Source: a virus. Taken from it: a stretch of 60,501 bases of DNA. The DNA is taken from positions 1-60,501 of IMG/VR virus record IMGVR_UViG_3300027996_000034; one strand, written 5' to 3'. The number at the start of each line of letters is the position of its first letter. Within the stretch, counting starts at the first letter, position 1. Positions 1 to 8,264 of this stretch are shown piece by piece. A model generated the notes under the pieces. The model was given only the letters and a program-made list of their open reading frames with translations, was not told the DNA's origin and did no database searches. Both the position numbers and the translations under genes were made by a program.

Positions 1-662
1 ATTTCTTGTTGGTTTATTTCGAATATTTGAGGTTCATCTGTAACATCGTTTGCTATCCAGATTTCTGCAGCTTCTGGCATTTCACCATACACATCATAAT
101 ATGCAACTGCATAAGCAGCACCTTGCATTTTATAGTTGTCTATCCATTTTTCTGGTTTAGGTTTTCTGCTAGATTTGTAATCAACAATCTTTAATTTTCC
201 ATCGATTTTAGCAGCTTTATCAAGAGTTCCTGCGTAACCTCCACCACGTCCAGACCATACTGCTTCTTCTTGTAAAAGTAATTTTTCAACTCGATCAAAA
301 GATCCGGTATTTAAGAATTTCATGAAAAGATTTTTTCCATTTTCTTTGTTTTCTGGTTCAATCTCTGCCATTTCTGGTTTGGCTAAGACATCTTCGAAGG
401 TTTTCTTTAATATACCATTAGTGGATTTTTCATTCATTAAAAGGTACATATACCGTTCATTGAGTTCATGCATAAATGTACCACGTTTAGCAGCATTATG
501 AGATATTTTATTGGCTTCTTCTTCGCCAACTCGTTTTTTCCATTTTTCAATTCCAGACTTATCGGTCATTTCACCTAAGATTGTTGTTACACTAGGGAGT
601 TGAATGTGTTTGTTTACGACATAGTATCTACCATGTCCGTGAGGTCCTGTTGTTCTTTTCAT
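1..662 (-). CDS. PD-(D/E)XK nuclease, RecB/Cas4-like (3' end outside window)
   Basis: The reading frame starts at an ATG at 662 that shares one base with the stop of the upstream gene (TAATG) and stays open to the window edge, so at least 220 residues are seen. About two thirds along is GTLDKAAKIDGKLKIVDYKS, the G-x-x-D ... D-Y-K-[ST] signature of the RecB/Cas4-type PD-(D/E)XK fold, with metal-binding Asp residues and the catalytic Lys. The later QGAAYAVAYYDVYG stretch fits the Q-x-x-x-Y helix of the same family. It probably acts as a DNA exonuclease in phage replication or recombination. The missing C-terminus means fused domains cannot be excluded. Confidence 0.75.
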   Translation of the reverse strand, partial: MKRTTGPHGHGRYYVVNKHIQLPSVTTILGEMTDKSGIEKWKKRVGEEEANKISHNAAKRGTFMHELNERYMYLLMNEKSTNGILKKTFEDVLAKPEMAEIEPENKENGKNLFMKFLNTGSFDRVEKLLLQEEAVWSGRGGGYAGTLDKAAKIDGKLKIVDYKSSRKPKPEKWIDNYKMQGAAYAVAYYDVYGEMPEAAEIWIANDVTDEPQIFEINQQE

Positions 663-1189
663 TAATTAAATAGTTGAGAGATCCAACCAAATATACTATG
701 GCCGGATATGTTAGTAATAAATGCGTTGATAGCTAAAATTATAGTTGTCCATAAAAACATTTTAAATAGCCAAGTAAGACCTTTAATGATAGAATAACTT
801 TCTTTATCAGTTTCTAACGTTAATAGATATGCAAACGATTCTGGAATGTCAGTGATGATGTTATATTCTGGGTAAAGTATTTCACTTACACCTAGTTTAA
901 GTGTGGTAGCTTCAATTTTACGTAGTTCATCAATTAGAAAAGTTTCCCTTGCTTGTTCATGTTGTTTATCATATAATTCTGTTGGTATATTGATAACGGT
1001 ATATAGTCTATATTTTTTATCGAATCTAATTTCAGGTTTATGTTTCTTGAACATTGCTTGAACTCCAGATTCTTGACACATTTTTTTAATGATGTAATGA
1101 TTTTTAAAATCTTCACGTACATCGCTAGGCCAATCAAACGGCTTGAATAACCATTTAAATGCATCTACTAGCATATTATCCTTTTTCAT
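662..1189 (-). CDS. Hypothetical protein with C-terminal membrane segment
   Basis: This 175-residue protein is not recognised. The first ~140 residues are charged and soluble-looking; residues about 142-162 (LFKMFLWTTIILAINAFI) form one hydrophobic segment near the C-terminus, suggesting a tail-anchored membrane protein with its bulk in the cytoplasm. The start overlaps the end of a 42-residue ORF by 14 nt and its stop overlaps the start of the nuclease gene by 1 nt, so it appears translated as part of a tight operon downstream of the sigma factor gene. No catalytic motif is visible. Confidence 0.65.
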   Translation of the reverse strand: MKKDNMLVDAFKWLFKPFDWPSDVREDFKNHYIIKKMCQESGVQAMFKKHKPEIRFDKKYRLYTVINIPTELYDKQHEQARETFLIDELRKIEATTLKLGVSEILYPEYNIITDIPESFAYLLTLETDKESYSIIKGLTWLFKMFLWTTIILAINAFITNISGHSIFGWISQLFN

Positions 1190-1304
1190 ATTTATTGAGT
1201 TTATTTTGTTTTGCTATTAAATATCGTACATACAGATCAAGATTAAAATGATCCCAATGTTCTTTCCAATCTGCTATATTCGTTCCAAATATTGTTTGTT
1301 TCAT
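1176..1304 (-). CDS. Small hypothetical protein (42 aa)
   Basis: An ATG at 1304 opens a 42-codon frame ending in TAA at 1176, beginning MKQTIFGTNIADWKEHWDHF and rich in Trp, His and Asp. It exactly fills the gap between the sigma factor gene and the membrane protein gene and overlaps the latter's start by 14 nt, the same kind of overlap seen elsewhere in this genome. Natural-looking composition and position support a real gene; function is unknown. Confidence 0.5.
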   Translation of the reverse strand: MKQTIFGTNIADWKEHWDHFNLDLYVRYLIAKQNKLNKYEKG

Positions 1305-1317
1305 TATATTTATTTGA

Positions 1318-1929
1318 TTAGTTTTGTAATTCCTTTAGGTGAGATTGAAGAGTTCGTTTACCACGAGCAATTCGATTTTTGATTGTGTGTAAAGGTAATT
1401 TATGTTTCTTAGAAATATCACCATATTTCATTTCTCGAACTAATCGATCTTTTACTATTTCTTTGTATAATGGATCGAGCATTTCGATGGTATCTAATAT
1501 AACTTGATGTTTCGCTTGCATCTCATATTCACGTTCTTGGAGTGTTTGAAAATCTTCCTCTGATGGTTCATTTTCAATAGTATTGTACATTATTTTATCG
1601 GTCATACGATCATTATCGTAATAAGAATCGAAAACAGAAAAATTGGTAGTTGCCGCACGTTTTTTTCTTCTTAAAAACATGATTGCTTCATGGTAACCTA
1701 TTCGATATATCCATGTTGATATATGATATTCAGGATTGAACTGATGTATTTTATTGTAAACGATCGCCATAGTCATTGAGAATAAATCCTCAGCAGCATC
1801 ACGATCTCGTGTTATTTTATTGATGTAATTGAGTAGTCCAGGTTTGATTCGATTATAAAGTTCGTTAAATGATTTTTCTGATTTTGTGGAAGAAAAATCT
1901 TCGCCTAAGGTTTTCAATGAATTTGCCAT
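1318..1929 (-). CDS. ECF-type RNA polymerase sigma factor
   Basis: This 203-residue protein has the two-domain layout of extracytoplasmic-function sigma factors. Region 2 (about residues 20-92) includes FNELYNRIKPGLLNYI, the AAEDLFSMTM helix and the ISTWIYRIGYHEAIMFLRRK segment, which binds the -10 element and core polymerase. Region 4 (about 140-200) carries the helix-turn-helix KYGDISKKHKLPLHTIKNRI for -35 recognition. No region 1.1 or 3 is seen. A phage ECF factor would redirect host polymerase. It is distinct from the gp55-like factor at 33813-34175. The upstream region contains an element shared with 22701-22761, so the two genes are probably co-regulated. Its target promoter class is not known. 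Confidence 0.85.
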   Translation of the reverse strand: MANSLKTLGEDFSSTKSEKSFNELYNRIKPGLLNYINKITRDRDAAEDLFSMTMAIVYNKIHQFNPEYHISTWIYRIGYHEAIMFLRRKKRAATTNFSVFDSYYDNDRMTDKIMYNTIENEPSEEDFQTLQEREYEMQAKHQVILDTIEMLDPLYKEIVKDRLVREMKYGDISKKHKLPLHTIKNRIARGKRTLQSHLKELQN

Positions 1930-1970
1930 AATTTGCTTTTTTGTCTTTTGATGTTATTATTAATTAATTA

Positions 1971-2031
1971 TATTTAAATATAATACTTTTTTGTGGTAAA
2001 TAAAAATTTTTTATGTTAACAAATTGTTAAC
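1971..2031 (-). promoter_or_regulatory. Conserved upstream control element (copy 1) with paired GTTAAC sites
   Basis: The 61 bp here align without gaps to 22701-22761 (about 53 of 61 identical by eye). Both contain an AT-rich promoter-like core (TATTATATTTAA on the minus strand) and two GTTAAC palindromes at 2015-2020 and 2026-2031, spaced exactly 11 bp, one helical turn. It sits about 40-100 bp upstream of the ECF sigma gene. Probably a promoter with a dimer-binding operator; the binding protein is unknown. Confidence 0.55.
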
Positions 2032-2547
2032 TTATTCGGTTTTTTCGTGTATTAGTTCATTTACTTCTTTAAGTGATTTTAGTGATACTGGCCCGAGTGA
2101 CCATAAATCGCAATTAACATTGAACCGCAATTCGTTATGTAATTCTGCTTTATATTCTTTATCACATCCATGTATAAGCATAGTTCCTTTATCTTTTCCT
2201 GGCCAATTCACCATAGGGTAATGTGATAAGACTACATTATGTCCAGTTAACTCAAAATAACCTTTATGTGTTGGTATTCCGTGGATATGAAATACATCTT
2301 TTTGACACTCATCAGTAGGTGCCATGATGATATTAATGATTCCATTTAATTTAATTAAAACCGATTCTGTTGATAACGCATCCCAACCAAAACCTCCAAG
2401 ATGCCATACAATATCATCCGGTTTTATAATTGAATTCCAATTATCTATTAATTGCTGGTTATATTTTTCTGGTTCTATTAATCGTTTCTTTGCCGATGTA
2501 AATCTACCAAAATATGTATCTGAAATTAAGTATATCATCTTTTCCAT
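2032..2547 (-). CDS. Calcineurin-like phosphoesterase fold, metal site degenerate
   Basis: The 171-residue protein follows the small single-domain metallophosphoesterase family from end to end (ISDTYFGR, PDDIVWHLGGF, VLSHYP, LIHG, then PVSLKSL near the C-terminus). Most metal-binding positions are altered: D-x-H is D10-T-Y12; the G-D pair is G51-G52; the G-N-H-[DE] block is replaced around residues 76-80 by A-P-T-D-E; the G-H-x-H end is lost after H126-G127-C128. H109 in SHYP remains. It is probably catalytically dead or repurposed, perhaps as a binding protein or inhibitor. It overlaps the preceding gene by 13 nt. Contrast gp47 at 41491, where every motif is intact. Confidence 0.75.
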   Translation of the reverse strand: MEKMIYLISDTYFGRFTSAKKRLIEPEKYNQQLIDNWNSIIKPDDIVWHLGGFGWDALSTESVLIKLNGIINIIMAPTDECQKDVFHIHGIPTHKGYFELTGHNVVLSHYPMVNWPGKDKGTMLIHGCDKEYKAELHNELRFNVNCDLWSLGPVSLKSLKEVNELIHEKTE

Positions 2548-2840
2548 CGTTGTCCCTTTTTATATTCTGCTGGATGTAATCTACATGAATCTGCATGAAA
2601 ACATCGTGTAGTTCCATCGTTAGTTATTAAAGTGCATGTTCGTTGTGGATATCCTGGAGTACCAGGTTCGTGGATTTGTTTAAGATAGAATTTTTTAGTT
2701 ACCTTAAATCCAGCAACCATAACTCGTTTTCCCACATGAATATCAGATAACAAAGAAGATTCTTTGATATTATCATATTCATAATAAGTAAAACCACTTT
2801 GTGATTTCACTTCAACTGTTGTAAAATGTTCCTTCGCCAT
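2535..2840 (-). CDS. Hypothetical protein (101 aa)
   Basis: Not recognised. The 101-residue basic protein has a central beta-rich part and a C-terminal block with Cys and His residues (RTCTLI, TRCFHADSCRLH) that might bind a metal, although no standard zinc-ribbon spacing is present. It is the first gene after a clear TTGAAA-N19-TATAAT promoter and is followed, with overlap, by the degenerate phosphoesterase, so the two are likely an early operon. Confidence 0.6.
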   Translation of the reverse strand: MAKEHFTTVEVKSQSGFTYYEYDNIKESSLLSDIHVGKRVMVAGFKVTKKFYLKQIHEPGTPGYPQRTCTLITNDGTTRCFHADSCRLHPAEYKKGQRWKR

Positions 2841-2872
2841 TAAATAGACCTTAACTTATTAATTAATTATTT

Positions 2873-2903
2873 ATTATATGCTTTTTGTTATAAAAAGTTT
2901 CAA
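2873..2903 (-). promoter_or_regulatory. Promoter, TTGAAA-N19-TATAAT class
   Basis: On the minus strand TTGAAA (2898-2903) is followed after exactly 19 bp by TATAAT (2873-2878), with the shared extensions ACTTT after the -35 box and AATAAA near the -10. It lies about 35 bp upstream of the start at 2840 and just after the tape measure stop on the opposite side. Same class as sites at 34213, 48065, 50226 and 54203. Confidence 0.7.
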
Positions 2904-2914
2904 TAAATAATATT

Positions 2915-5900
2915 TTAAATTCCTCCTCCTTGTACTCTAACTGTCAATACAGTATTTTGCAATGCTTGTGTAATTTTTTTCGCCATATCTCCTCCGGCAG
3001 GAGCTGCAGCAGCTGGAGCAACACCAGCAGCAGCAGGTTTAGCACCAGGTTTAGCTGCAGCGGTTGGATCTTGGCCTGGTAATCCGGCTGGTGATTCGCC
3101 ACCACCAGCACCTTGCTCTAATAACTCTGCTAAATATTCGGCTAATAATTCAAAACCTTCTTTCATTCCTTCACCAATAGATTCACCTAATTTATCTAGG
3201 CCGACATCTGTACTTCCTAATGTTGCAAGTGCACACATTAATGAATTCAATATTTTAAGTCTTTCAATATCTATGCCGTTAATTTGTTCTTTTAATCGTA
3301 CTGTACTCGTTGATATTGATTTAGCGCCTTTCCATGCATTAGGTTTTGACATTGAATCAACTAACCATCTAGCTTGATTAGCTTTCTTTCCATTAATTTT
3401 GTTTATACTAGCAACCCATTTAGTAGATGCAAAGGCCATTTGTTCAAATCCTTTACCTGCTCGAACAAGGCCATCTGCATTTTGAGCAATAACTTTCATA
3501 TTTTGAGTGAACATATTGAAATACATTGCAGAGCTTGAAGCGTTTGGTGCATTCTCTGGAGAAAATATGTTATAAACTCCGGTAAAAATCGTGTTCATTT
3601 TAGCAACATAATCGGTTGCAACTTCCATAGTAATCTTTTCCATTTTCTTAATAGCTCCTTGGACTTTACTAACAACATCGGTTACAATAGTATTAGCTTC
3701 AACCGCATACTCTAATGCCCATATTTTGCCTGAAAAGTCTTTACCAAACCAGTAAACCTCCCAACCCATTAATGATATAACCTCGCCTAATGCTGTTGCA
3801 GCTGCTTTAAGTTCAGTTTTACCTAGTCTAACACTCGGTCCAATAGCAACGATATTTCCATCTTTATCTGGGCCCATTGGTGTGAATGATGCGGTTGCAA
3901 AACCTAGAACTGCATCTGCAATTGCTCCAATATTTAATCCAACATTACCTAATGCTTCCTTTCCTGCAGTTACATATCCATCAGAAAACCACCCAGATGA
4001 TTCTTTATCTGCTTTACCGACTGCTGCAACCGCTTCAACAACAATTCCTAATACAAGCTTCAATGAATTAGCTGCAGCTTCTAGATCGGCATTCGTTAAT
4101 TTTATTGGTTTTCCTGGTACTAACTTAGCATCTTTGGTTCCTGCATTAATAAGTTCCATTGGAAATATTGTTAAATCCGCATATCCTTTAACCGTATCGG
4201 CAATTGCTTTAATATTATCTCCAACTCCGGCTAGTGCTTGAGCACCTTTAGAGACAAATCCACCAGAAAACCATCCAGAAGAATTAGCTTCAGTTCTACC
4301 AACCTCTGCAAGAGCTTCCGCTACTACTCCTATAACTAAAGATATATTGTCACTTGCAAGTTGAATATCAGTTGTGGTCATTGTCTTCCGTTCAATAACC
4401 TCGAGTTTAGTGTTTTCATTTCCTTGTTCATCAGTACTTGTAACAAGACCATAAACAGGAATAGTAAGATTTGCAAATGATTGTACACCTTCAGCTAATC
4501 CAACGATAGTATCTCCAGCATTTCTTAGTGCACTAACACCTTTAGATACAAAGTTTCCTGCAAATATAGCATCTAATATTGGATTTCCTGAGCTTGCACC
4601 CTTTTCTAATTTACCAACCGCTGCGAGAGGTTCAGCGATTGCTCCGATAACAGTGGCCATTCCATATGCAGCTTTATCAAAGTCTGAATTCGACATTTGT
4701 CGTTTTTCAACAATTTGTAGAGAACCACCAGAACCATCTTCAGCATCGACCCAACCATAGATAGGTACAGTTAAATTTGCAAATGCTTGGATTCCTTCAG
4801 CTAAACTTGCCATAGTTGATCCAGCATCTTTTAGCGCCCATATACCCATCATTAACATAAATGGATTTGTGTATATACCTAATTCTTTTTGTCTTGCATA
4901 ATCTCCAGGCAATGAGAACGCACTTATTATCGCTGCCATTACTCCTTCCATATTAACAGAATCTGCAGGTGTCCACTTAGCCTCCTTGAACATTTTTAAA
5001 GATTTTGCGATTGGAATTAATGCAAGTCCTGCAAGTATAAATGGTGGTACTGTAATAAACATTAAAACTGCTCTTGCTGCAGCTTTTGCTGCAAATTTGA
5101 TCATCGCAAATATACCTCCAGGCATTCGTCCTCCTAAGAATCCAGCAACAACCGAATCTAATGCACCTTCAAGTGCTGAGCCATCTTCAGATTTCCAACC
5201 AATTGTTTTGAAAACCGCTAATGAACCAGTAATAAGAATTAATGGTATAGCAGCAAATGCCATAGCTGCAGCTCCAGCAAATATAAATGGAGATGCAAAC
5301 CCAAGAAGTGCCATTTCAACACCAATCATTGCAACCGTTGCACCTAATATTCCAACATCCTCCCATCCAACTTTTGAGCTCATCCATACAAACATTGCTG
5401 CAGCAATTAACAATATCGCAGCTCCTGCAACTATCATAGCTGCGGCTCCAGCCATAATGAATCCAGGTATAGGACCTAATCCAGCAAGTAAACCGATAAG
5501 TCCAACAACTACAACCGTTGCTGCAAGTTTTGCAATATCTTCCCAGTCTGGATTAGCCGATTTCCACATCATCATAGATATAGCGATTAGTAATATTGGG
5601 ACCGCTGCGATAATCATAGCTATGGAACCTTTTTCAATATTAACAGCTTGTTTACCAACTATCCACATTATTAAACCTAGGCCAGCAAGTGTTACTGCTA
5701 CTTTAAGTAATGCTTCCCAAGTAACCATTTTATCAAAGAATGATATAACTAATGCGAATATTAAAATAGCTAATCCTAGTATAACAAGACTCATAACACC
5801 CCTTCTAGCCTTTTTAGATGAAATTAATCTAAGTCCTAAGTTAATGATAACTAAAGTTAATGCAAATATTAATGCACCAAGTAAAAGAACCGGAAATAAT

Positions 5901-6646
5901 AACACTACCACTATCATTGCAAGAGCAAACAATAATATACCTTTTGCTAAATCTAATATAGATCCGATACCTTTGGCCGTTTCTTTAGCATTTTTACCAG
6001 ATGCACCCATAACCCATAATAACAATCTTATAGTTAGTCCAAATAATATGGCTCCGATGATTACAATCGGTGCAACTAGTACGTAAAGAATCATTGCCAG
6101 TGCAAATAATAAAATACCTTTTCCTAATCCTAATATTGCTTCTAATCCTTTTGTACTTTCTTTATCAGCTTTTCCTGCAGAACCCATTGCCCATAACAAT
6201 ACTCGTATAGTTAGTCCAAATAAGGCAGCCCCTATTGGCGCTAACAATAAAAATGGTATAGCTATAACCATTTGTATAGCAAATGATAACGTATATTTTC
6301 CTAAAGCCTGTAGTAACAATGCAAAACTAGTGACTTGCTTTTCATCAGTTTTTTCAAAAAATTGTGCTATCGTTTCTCCGATCTTACCTATGAATTTACC
6401 GAACCTTTCACCAGTTTTAGCACTGACTTTGTCCATAGCCTTAACCATAGTAGTTAAACCTTTGGCCATTTCACCGAAGAATTTTGCAAAGGATTCATAT
6501 TCCTTTTCGCTTACAACTCCAGTTTTTGCCATACCTTCTAAATTGGTATTAAGCTTTTGTGCTGATTTTTCCGATGCATCTAACTTCGCGTCAATAGACT
6601 CTAAGACATTTAATATAGCATTATTAATATTCTTTGGCTGAGCCAT
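2915..6646 (-). CDS. Tail tape measure protein, membrane-helix rich
   Basis: At 1243 residues this is the longest protein here, and it lies directly after the tail assembly chaperone frames, the standard place for a tape measure. Residues 1-115 are a charged helical N-terminus. Residues about 118-550 hold a long series of hydrophobic segments, including two near-identical copies of an LFGLTIRxLLWxMGxxGK block (about 142-160 and 201-218). Residues about 595-975 contain four tandem copies of a ~95-residue unit marked by GD-x-I-x-x-x-A-x-x-V-x-x-FA-x-LT. The C-terminus is Ala/Pro/Gly-rich. The hydrophobic part may form the channel in the host inner membrane on ejection; that role is inference. 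Confidence 0.75.
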   Translation of the reverse strand: MAQPKNINNAILNVLESIDAKLDASEKSAQKLNTNLEGMAKTGVVSEKEYESFAKFFGEMAKGLTTMVKAMDKVSAKTGERFGKFIGKIGETIAQFFEKTDEKQVTSFALLLQALGKYTLSFAIQMVIAIPFLLLAPIGAALFGLTIRVLLWAMGSAGKADKESTKGLEAILGLGKGILLFALAMILYVLVAPIVIIGAILFGLTIRLLLWVMGASGKNAKETAKGIGSILDLAKGILLFALAMIVVVLLFPVLLLGALIFALTLVIINLGLRLISSKKARRGVMSLVILGLAILIFALVISFFDKMVTWEALLKVAVTLAGLGLIMWIVGKQAVNIEKGSIAMIIAAVPILLIAISMMMWKSANPDWEDIAKLAATVVVVGLIGLLAGLGPIPGFIMAGAAAMIVAGAAILLIAAAMFVWMSSKVGWEDVGILGATVAMIGVEMALLGFASPFIFAGAAAMAFAAIPLILITGSLAVFKTIGWKSEDGSALEGALDSVVAGFLGGRMPGGIFAMIKFAAKAAARAVLMFITVPPFILAGLALIPIAKSLKMFKEAKWTPADSVNMEGVMAAIISAFSLPGDYARQKELGIYTNPFMLMMGIWALKDAGSTMASLAEGIQAFANLTVPIYGWVDAEDGSGGSLQIVEKRQMSNSDFDKAAYGMATVIGAIAEPLAAVGKLEKGASSGNPILDAIFAGNFVSKGVSALRNAGDTIVGLAEGVQSFANLTIPVYGLVTSTDEQGNENTKLEVIERKTMTTTDIQLASDNISLVIGVVAEALAEVGRTEANSSGWFSGGFVSKGAQALAGVGDNIKAIADTVKGYADLTIFPMELINAGTKDAKLVPGKPIKLTNADLEAAANSLKLVLGIVVEAVAAVGKADKESSGWFSDGYVTAGKEALGNVGLNIGAIADAVLGFATASFTPMGPDKDGNIVAIGPSVRLGKTELKAAATALGEVISLMGWEVYWFGKDFSGKIWALEYAVEANTIVTDVVSKVQGAIKKMEKITMEVATDYVAKMNTIFTGVYNIFSPENAPNASSSAMYFNMFTQNMKVIAQNADGLVRAGKGFEQMAFASTKWVASINKINGKKANQARWLVDSMSKPNAWKGAKSISTSTVRLKEQINGIDIERLKILNSLMCALATLGSTDVGLDKLGESIGEGMKEGFELLAEYLAELLEQGAGGGESPAGLPGQDPTAAAKPGAKPAAAGVAPAAAAPAGGDMAKKITQALQNTVLTVRVQGGGI

Positions 6647-6654
6647 TCATTATT

Positions 6655-7053
6655 CTATATTTTTAACCCAGAAGGCATTGAAGGAAAACTCGGCATTGAT
6701 CCGCCGCTATAACCACCCATATTAGGCATTTTAGGCATCATTCCTTTAGCTTTAGACATCGCTCCAGCTTGTTGTTCTTTAGCGGATTCTCCGTCACCCT
6801 CTTCAGCTTCTTTCTTTTTCTCTAATATATCTATTAGATTCTCTAGTATATATTCAAACTCATAGTATGGCATTTCCATCACTTCACTCGGTTGCAAACG
6901 CAAGTGGTATAAAAGTTGAGTTTGTACCTTAAAGAAGTTCTTCAGAGAGATCTGAAACAACGAAAAGAGATTTGACTCCTCCGGGAAACATAATGGCGCT
7001 GTGTACCTCCCCACCACAGCTTGTACATGTATCGTGACATTCTGCGTCAACAC
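6655..7053 (-). CDS. Tail assembly chaperone, downstream frame (probable +1 frameshift product)
   Basis: This frame overlaps the end of the 339-residue gene and ends 8 nt before the tape measure start. Its first possible start is a GTG at 7053, but that stretch looks like a shadow of the upstream gene; convincing protein begins near 6930 (KVQTQLLYHL ... MPYYEFEYILENL), followed by an acidic linker and a Met/Pro/Gly-rich tail. Chaperone pairs before tape measure genes are commonly joined by programmed frameshifting. A +1 slip at CTT-TAA would give a fusion of 339 + 91 residues. Independent initiation is the alternative. Confidence 0.6.
   Translation of the reverse strand: MLTQNVTIHVQAVVGRYTAPLCFPEESNLFSLFQISLKNFFKVQTQLLYHLRLQPSEVMEMPYYEFEYILENLIDILEKKKEAEEGDGESAKEQQAGAMSKAKGMMPKMPNMGGYSGGSMPSFPSMPSGLKI
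6928..6937 (-). other. Candidate programmed +1 frameshift site (CTT CTT TAA G)
   Basis: The upstream frame ends ...GAA CTT CTT TAA, with the stop at 6929-6931. A +1 slip of peptidyl-tRNA from CTT to TTT at the stop codon continues in the downstream frame at AAG GTA. CTT before a slow stop codon is the arrangement used by the bacterial prfB (RF2) +1 frameshift. No strong internal Shine-Dalgarno is seen upstream, only purine-rich GAAGAA. Confidence 0.5.
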
Positions 7054-7948
7054 CTACTCTAATCATATCAACTACATTAAAAAATGTAGAATATTTTGTA
7101 GCGTCCCAACTCATAAAATCTACTTGTATATCTTTTATTTTATCCTTTTTAAATCCTCTCCAATCATCAGTAATAAATGGCAAACATTTTACAAAACCTT
7201 TATCTATCCGTTTTCGTTGACCTTCAGTTTGTGTATTGTCTTTTATCCAATCTGTTATAATTCTCATTACCCCGATAGTCGGTGGTTTTAAACGTAATGT
7301 TCCTGAACTTTTTGTTTTTACATTGAATACCTTTTCATCATAGTCAAAATATTTCATTATATCATCTTTGACTTTTGCTGGTCTTAAATTATTATTAGTG
7401 AAAGCCATTTTTCCTTCATGGCCACAATCATCACATTCATAAGGAATTTCCATTTTATTTTCACCTTCTTTGAACGTTAATTCTCTAACAGCTAATACAA
7501 CGAATATTCTATCCTCTTCTAAAATATCTTTAAAGTTCGATATCTTTCCTTTGATATTTACATTGACACATGAGCTCATTATATGATTCATTCCTTCATC
7601 TATTGAAAATGGATCATCATCACTTACAACTGAAAATTGTCTAATTTCTTTTACGGTTGCAGCACGGATTTGCACCTTCACATCTTCTGGATAAAATATC
7701 CCACCTGACGGGAAGTTTGATACAGGAAGATTATGCCATCCCATTTTAAATTCAGCACCAGAATCTTGGTTTTTATTTTGCCAATCTGAACTTTTACCAA
7801 GTGATTTATGTACTACTTCTTTACTTAAATCTTCATCTTGTTTAGCTCTATCAGCTGCGGTTTTATCAAATAAACCTGATTCATTTTCCCTTTTTTCTAG
7901 ATCACGCTTTGCAGCGTCTTCAAAATTTTGTTCGTCGTTGTTGCTCAT
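6929..7948 (-). CDS. Baseplate hub/tail assembly protein with two zinc-binding motifs (gp26-like)
   Basis: This 339-residue protein has a disordered charged N-terminus (1-60), a middle domain, a CxxC site in IPYECDDCGHEGKMAF (about residues 170-185), a further domain, and a C-terminal Cys/His cluster in ECHDTCTSCGGEVHSA followed by FPGGVKSLFVVSDLSEELL. The layout resembles T4 gp26-type hub proteins found just before the tape measure; I cannot confirm homology without a profile search. The start overlaps the stop of the ribbon-helix-helix gene (ATGA). The last codons overlap a second frame, and the pair probably forms a tail assembly chaperone through frameshifting. Confidence 0.6.
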   Translation of the reverse strand: MSNNDEQNFEDAAKRDLEKRENESGLFDKTAADRAKQDEDLSKEVVHKSLGKSSDWQNKNQDSGAEFKMGWHNLPVSNFPSGGIFYPEDVKVQIRAATVKEIRQFSVVSDDDPFSIDEGMNHIMSSCVNVNIKGKISNFKDILEEDRIFVVLAVRELTFKEGENKMEIPYECDDCGHEGKMAFTNNNLRPAKVKDDIMKYFDYDEKVFNVKTKSSGTLRLKPPTIGVMRIITDWIKDNTQTEGQRKRIDKGFVKCLPFITDDWRGFKKDKIKDIQVDFMSWDATKYSTFFNVVDMIRVGVDAECHDTCTSCGGEVHSAIMFPGGVKSLFVVSDLSEELL

Positions 7949-8190
7949 GTTATTATATTTTTTGAGTTAGTCATTTTTTTATGTTCTTCTAAAATCTTTT
8001 GTACTTGTTTGTTTACAAAAGAAGTTTGTATTCCTTCATATTGAGTGATGTGGTGTAAAATTAAATCTCGTACATAACTAGATGTTGCAATCAACTTTCC
8101 TTCATGCATAGATACCGAGGTTATTATTCTATTTAATTTTAATTCATCATCACTATCAAGAAGAACTTGAATCTTCCTGTCTTTTGCCAT
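7945..8190 (-). CDS. Ribbon-helix-helix (CopG/Arc-like) DNA-binding protein
   Basis: The 81-residue protein begins with a beta strand (KIQVLLDSDDELKLNRII) followed by helices ending SSYVRDLILHHI, the strand-helix-helix layout of CopG/Arc repressors, which dimerise and bind inverted repeats. Its stop overlaps the start of the hub gene (ATGA), so it leads the tail operon. Between it and the tail tube gene is a perfect 18-bp inverted repeat (8265-8323), a natural candidate for its operator, with autoregulation of the tail operon as the simplest model. Family call moderate; target is inference. Confidence 0.6.
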   Translation of the reverse strand: MAKDRKIQVLLDSDDELKLNRIITSVSMHEGKLIATSSYVRDLILHHITQYEGIQTSFVNKQVQKILEEHKKMTNSKNIIT

Positions 8191-8229
8191 AGTGTTGTTT
8201 TTTTTTGATTATCATATTACTTGATTATT

Positions 8230-8241
8230 ATAATATATATC
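8230..8241 (-). promoter_or_regulatory. Late-promoter-like box, GATATATATTAT
   Basis: Minus-strand GATATATATTAT lies about 40 bp upstream of the ribbon-helix-helix gene and resembles the GATATATAA boxes in front of the structural genes. Would drive the chaperone-tape measure operon. Slightly farther from the start codon than the other copies. Confidence 0.4.
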
Positions 8242-8264
8242 ATCATTGTCAAGGCTTTTTTCTA

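Noticed and set aside
4986-6086. Long open frame on the plus strand opposite the tape measure gene
   Set aside because: It mirrors the hydrophobic, Ala/Ile-rich codons of the real gene, has an Asn/Ile/Ala-rich low-complexity product, no leader or promoter, and would be the only plus-strand gene in a one-direction region.
7001-7291. Plus-strand frame across the chaperone overlap
   Set aside because: Composition (Tyr/Phe/Ile/Ser/Cys) is typical of a complement shadow, and it has no start context.
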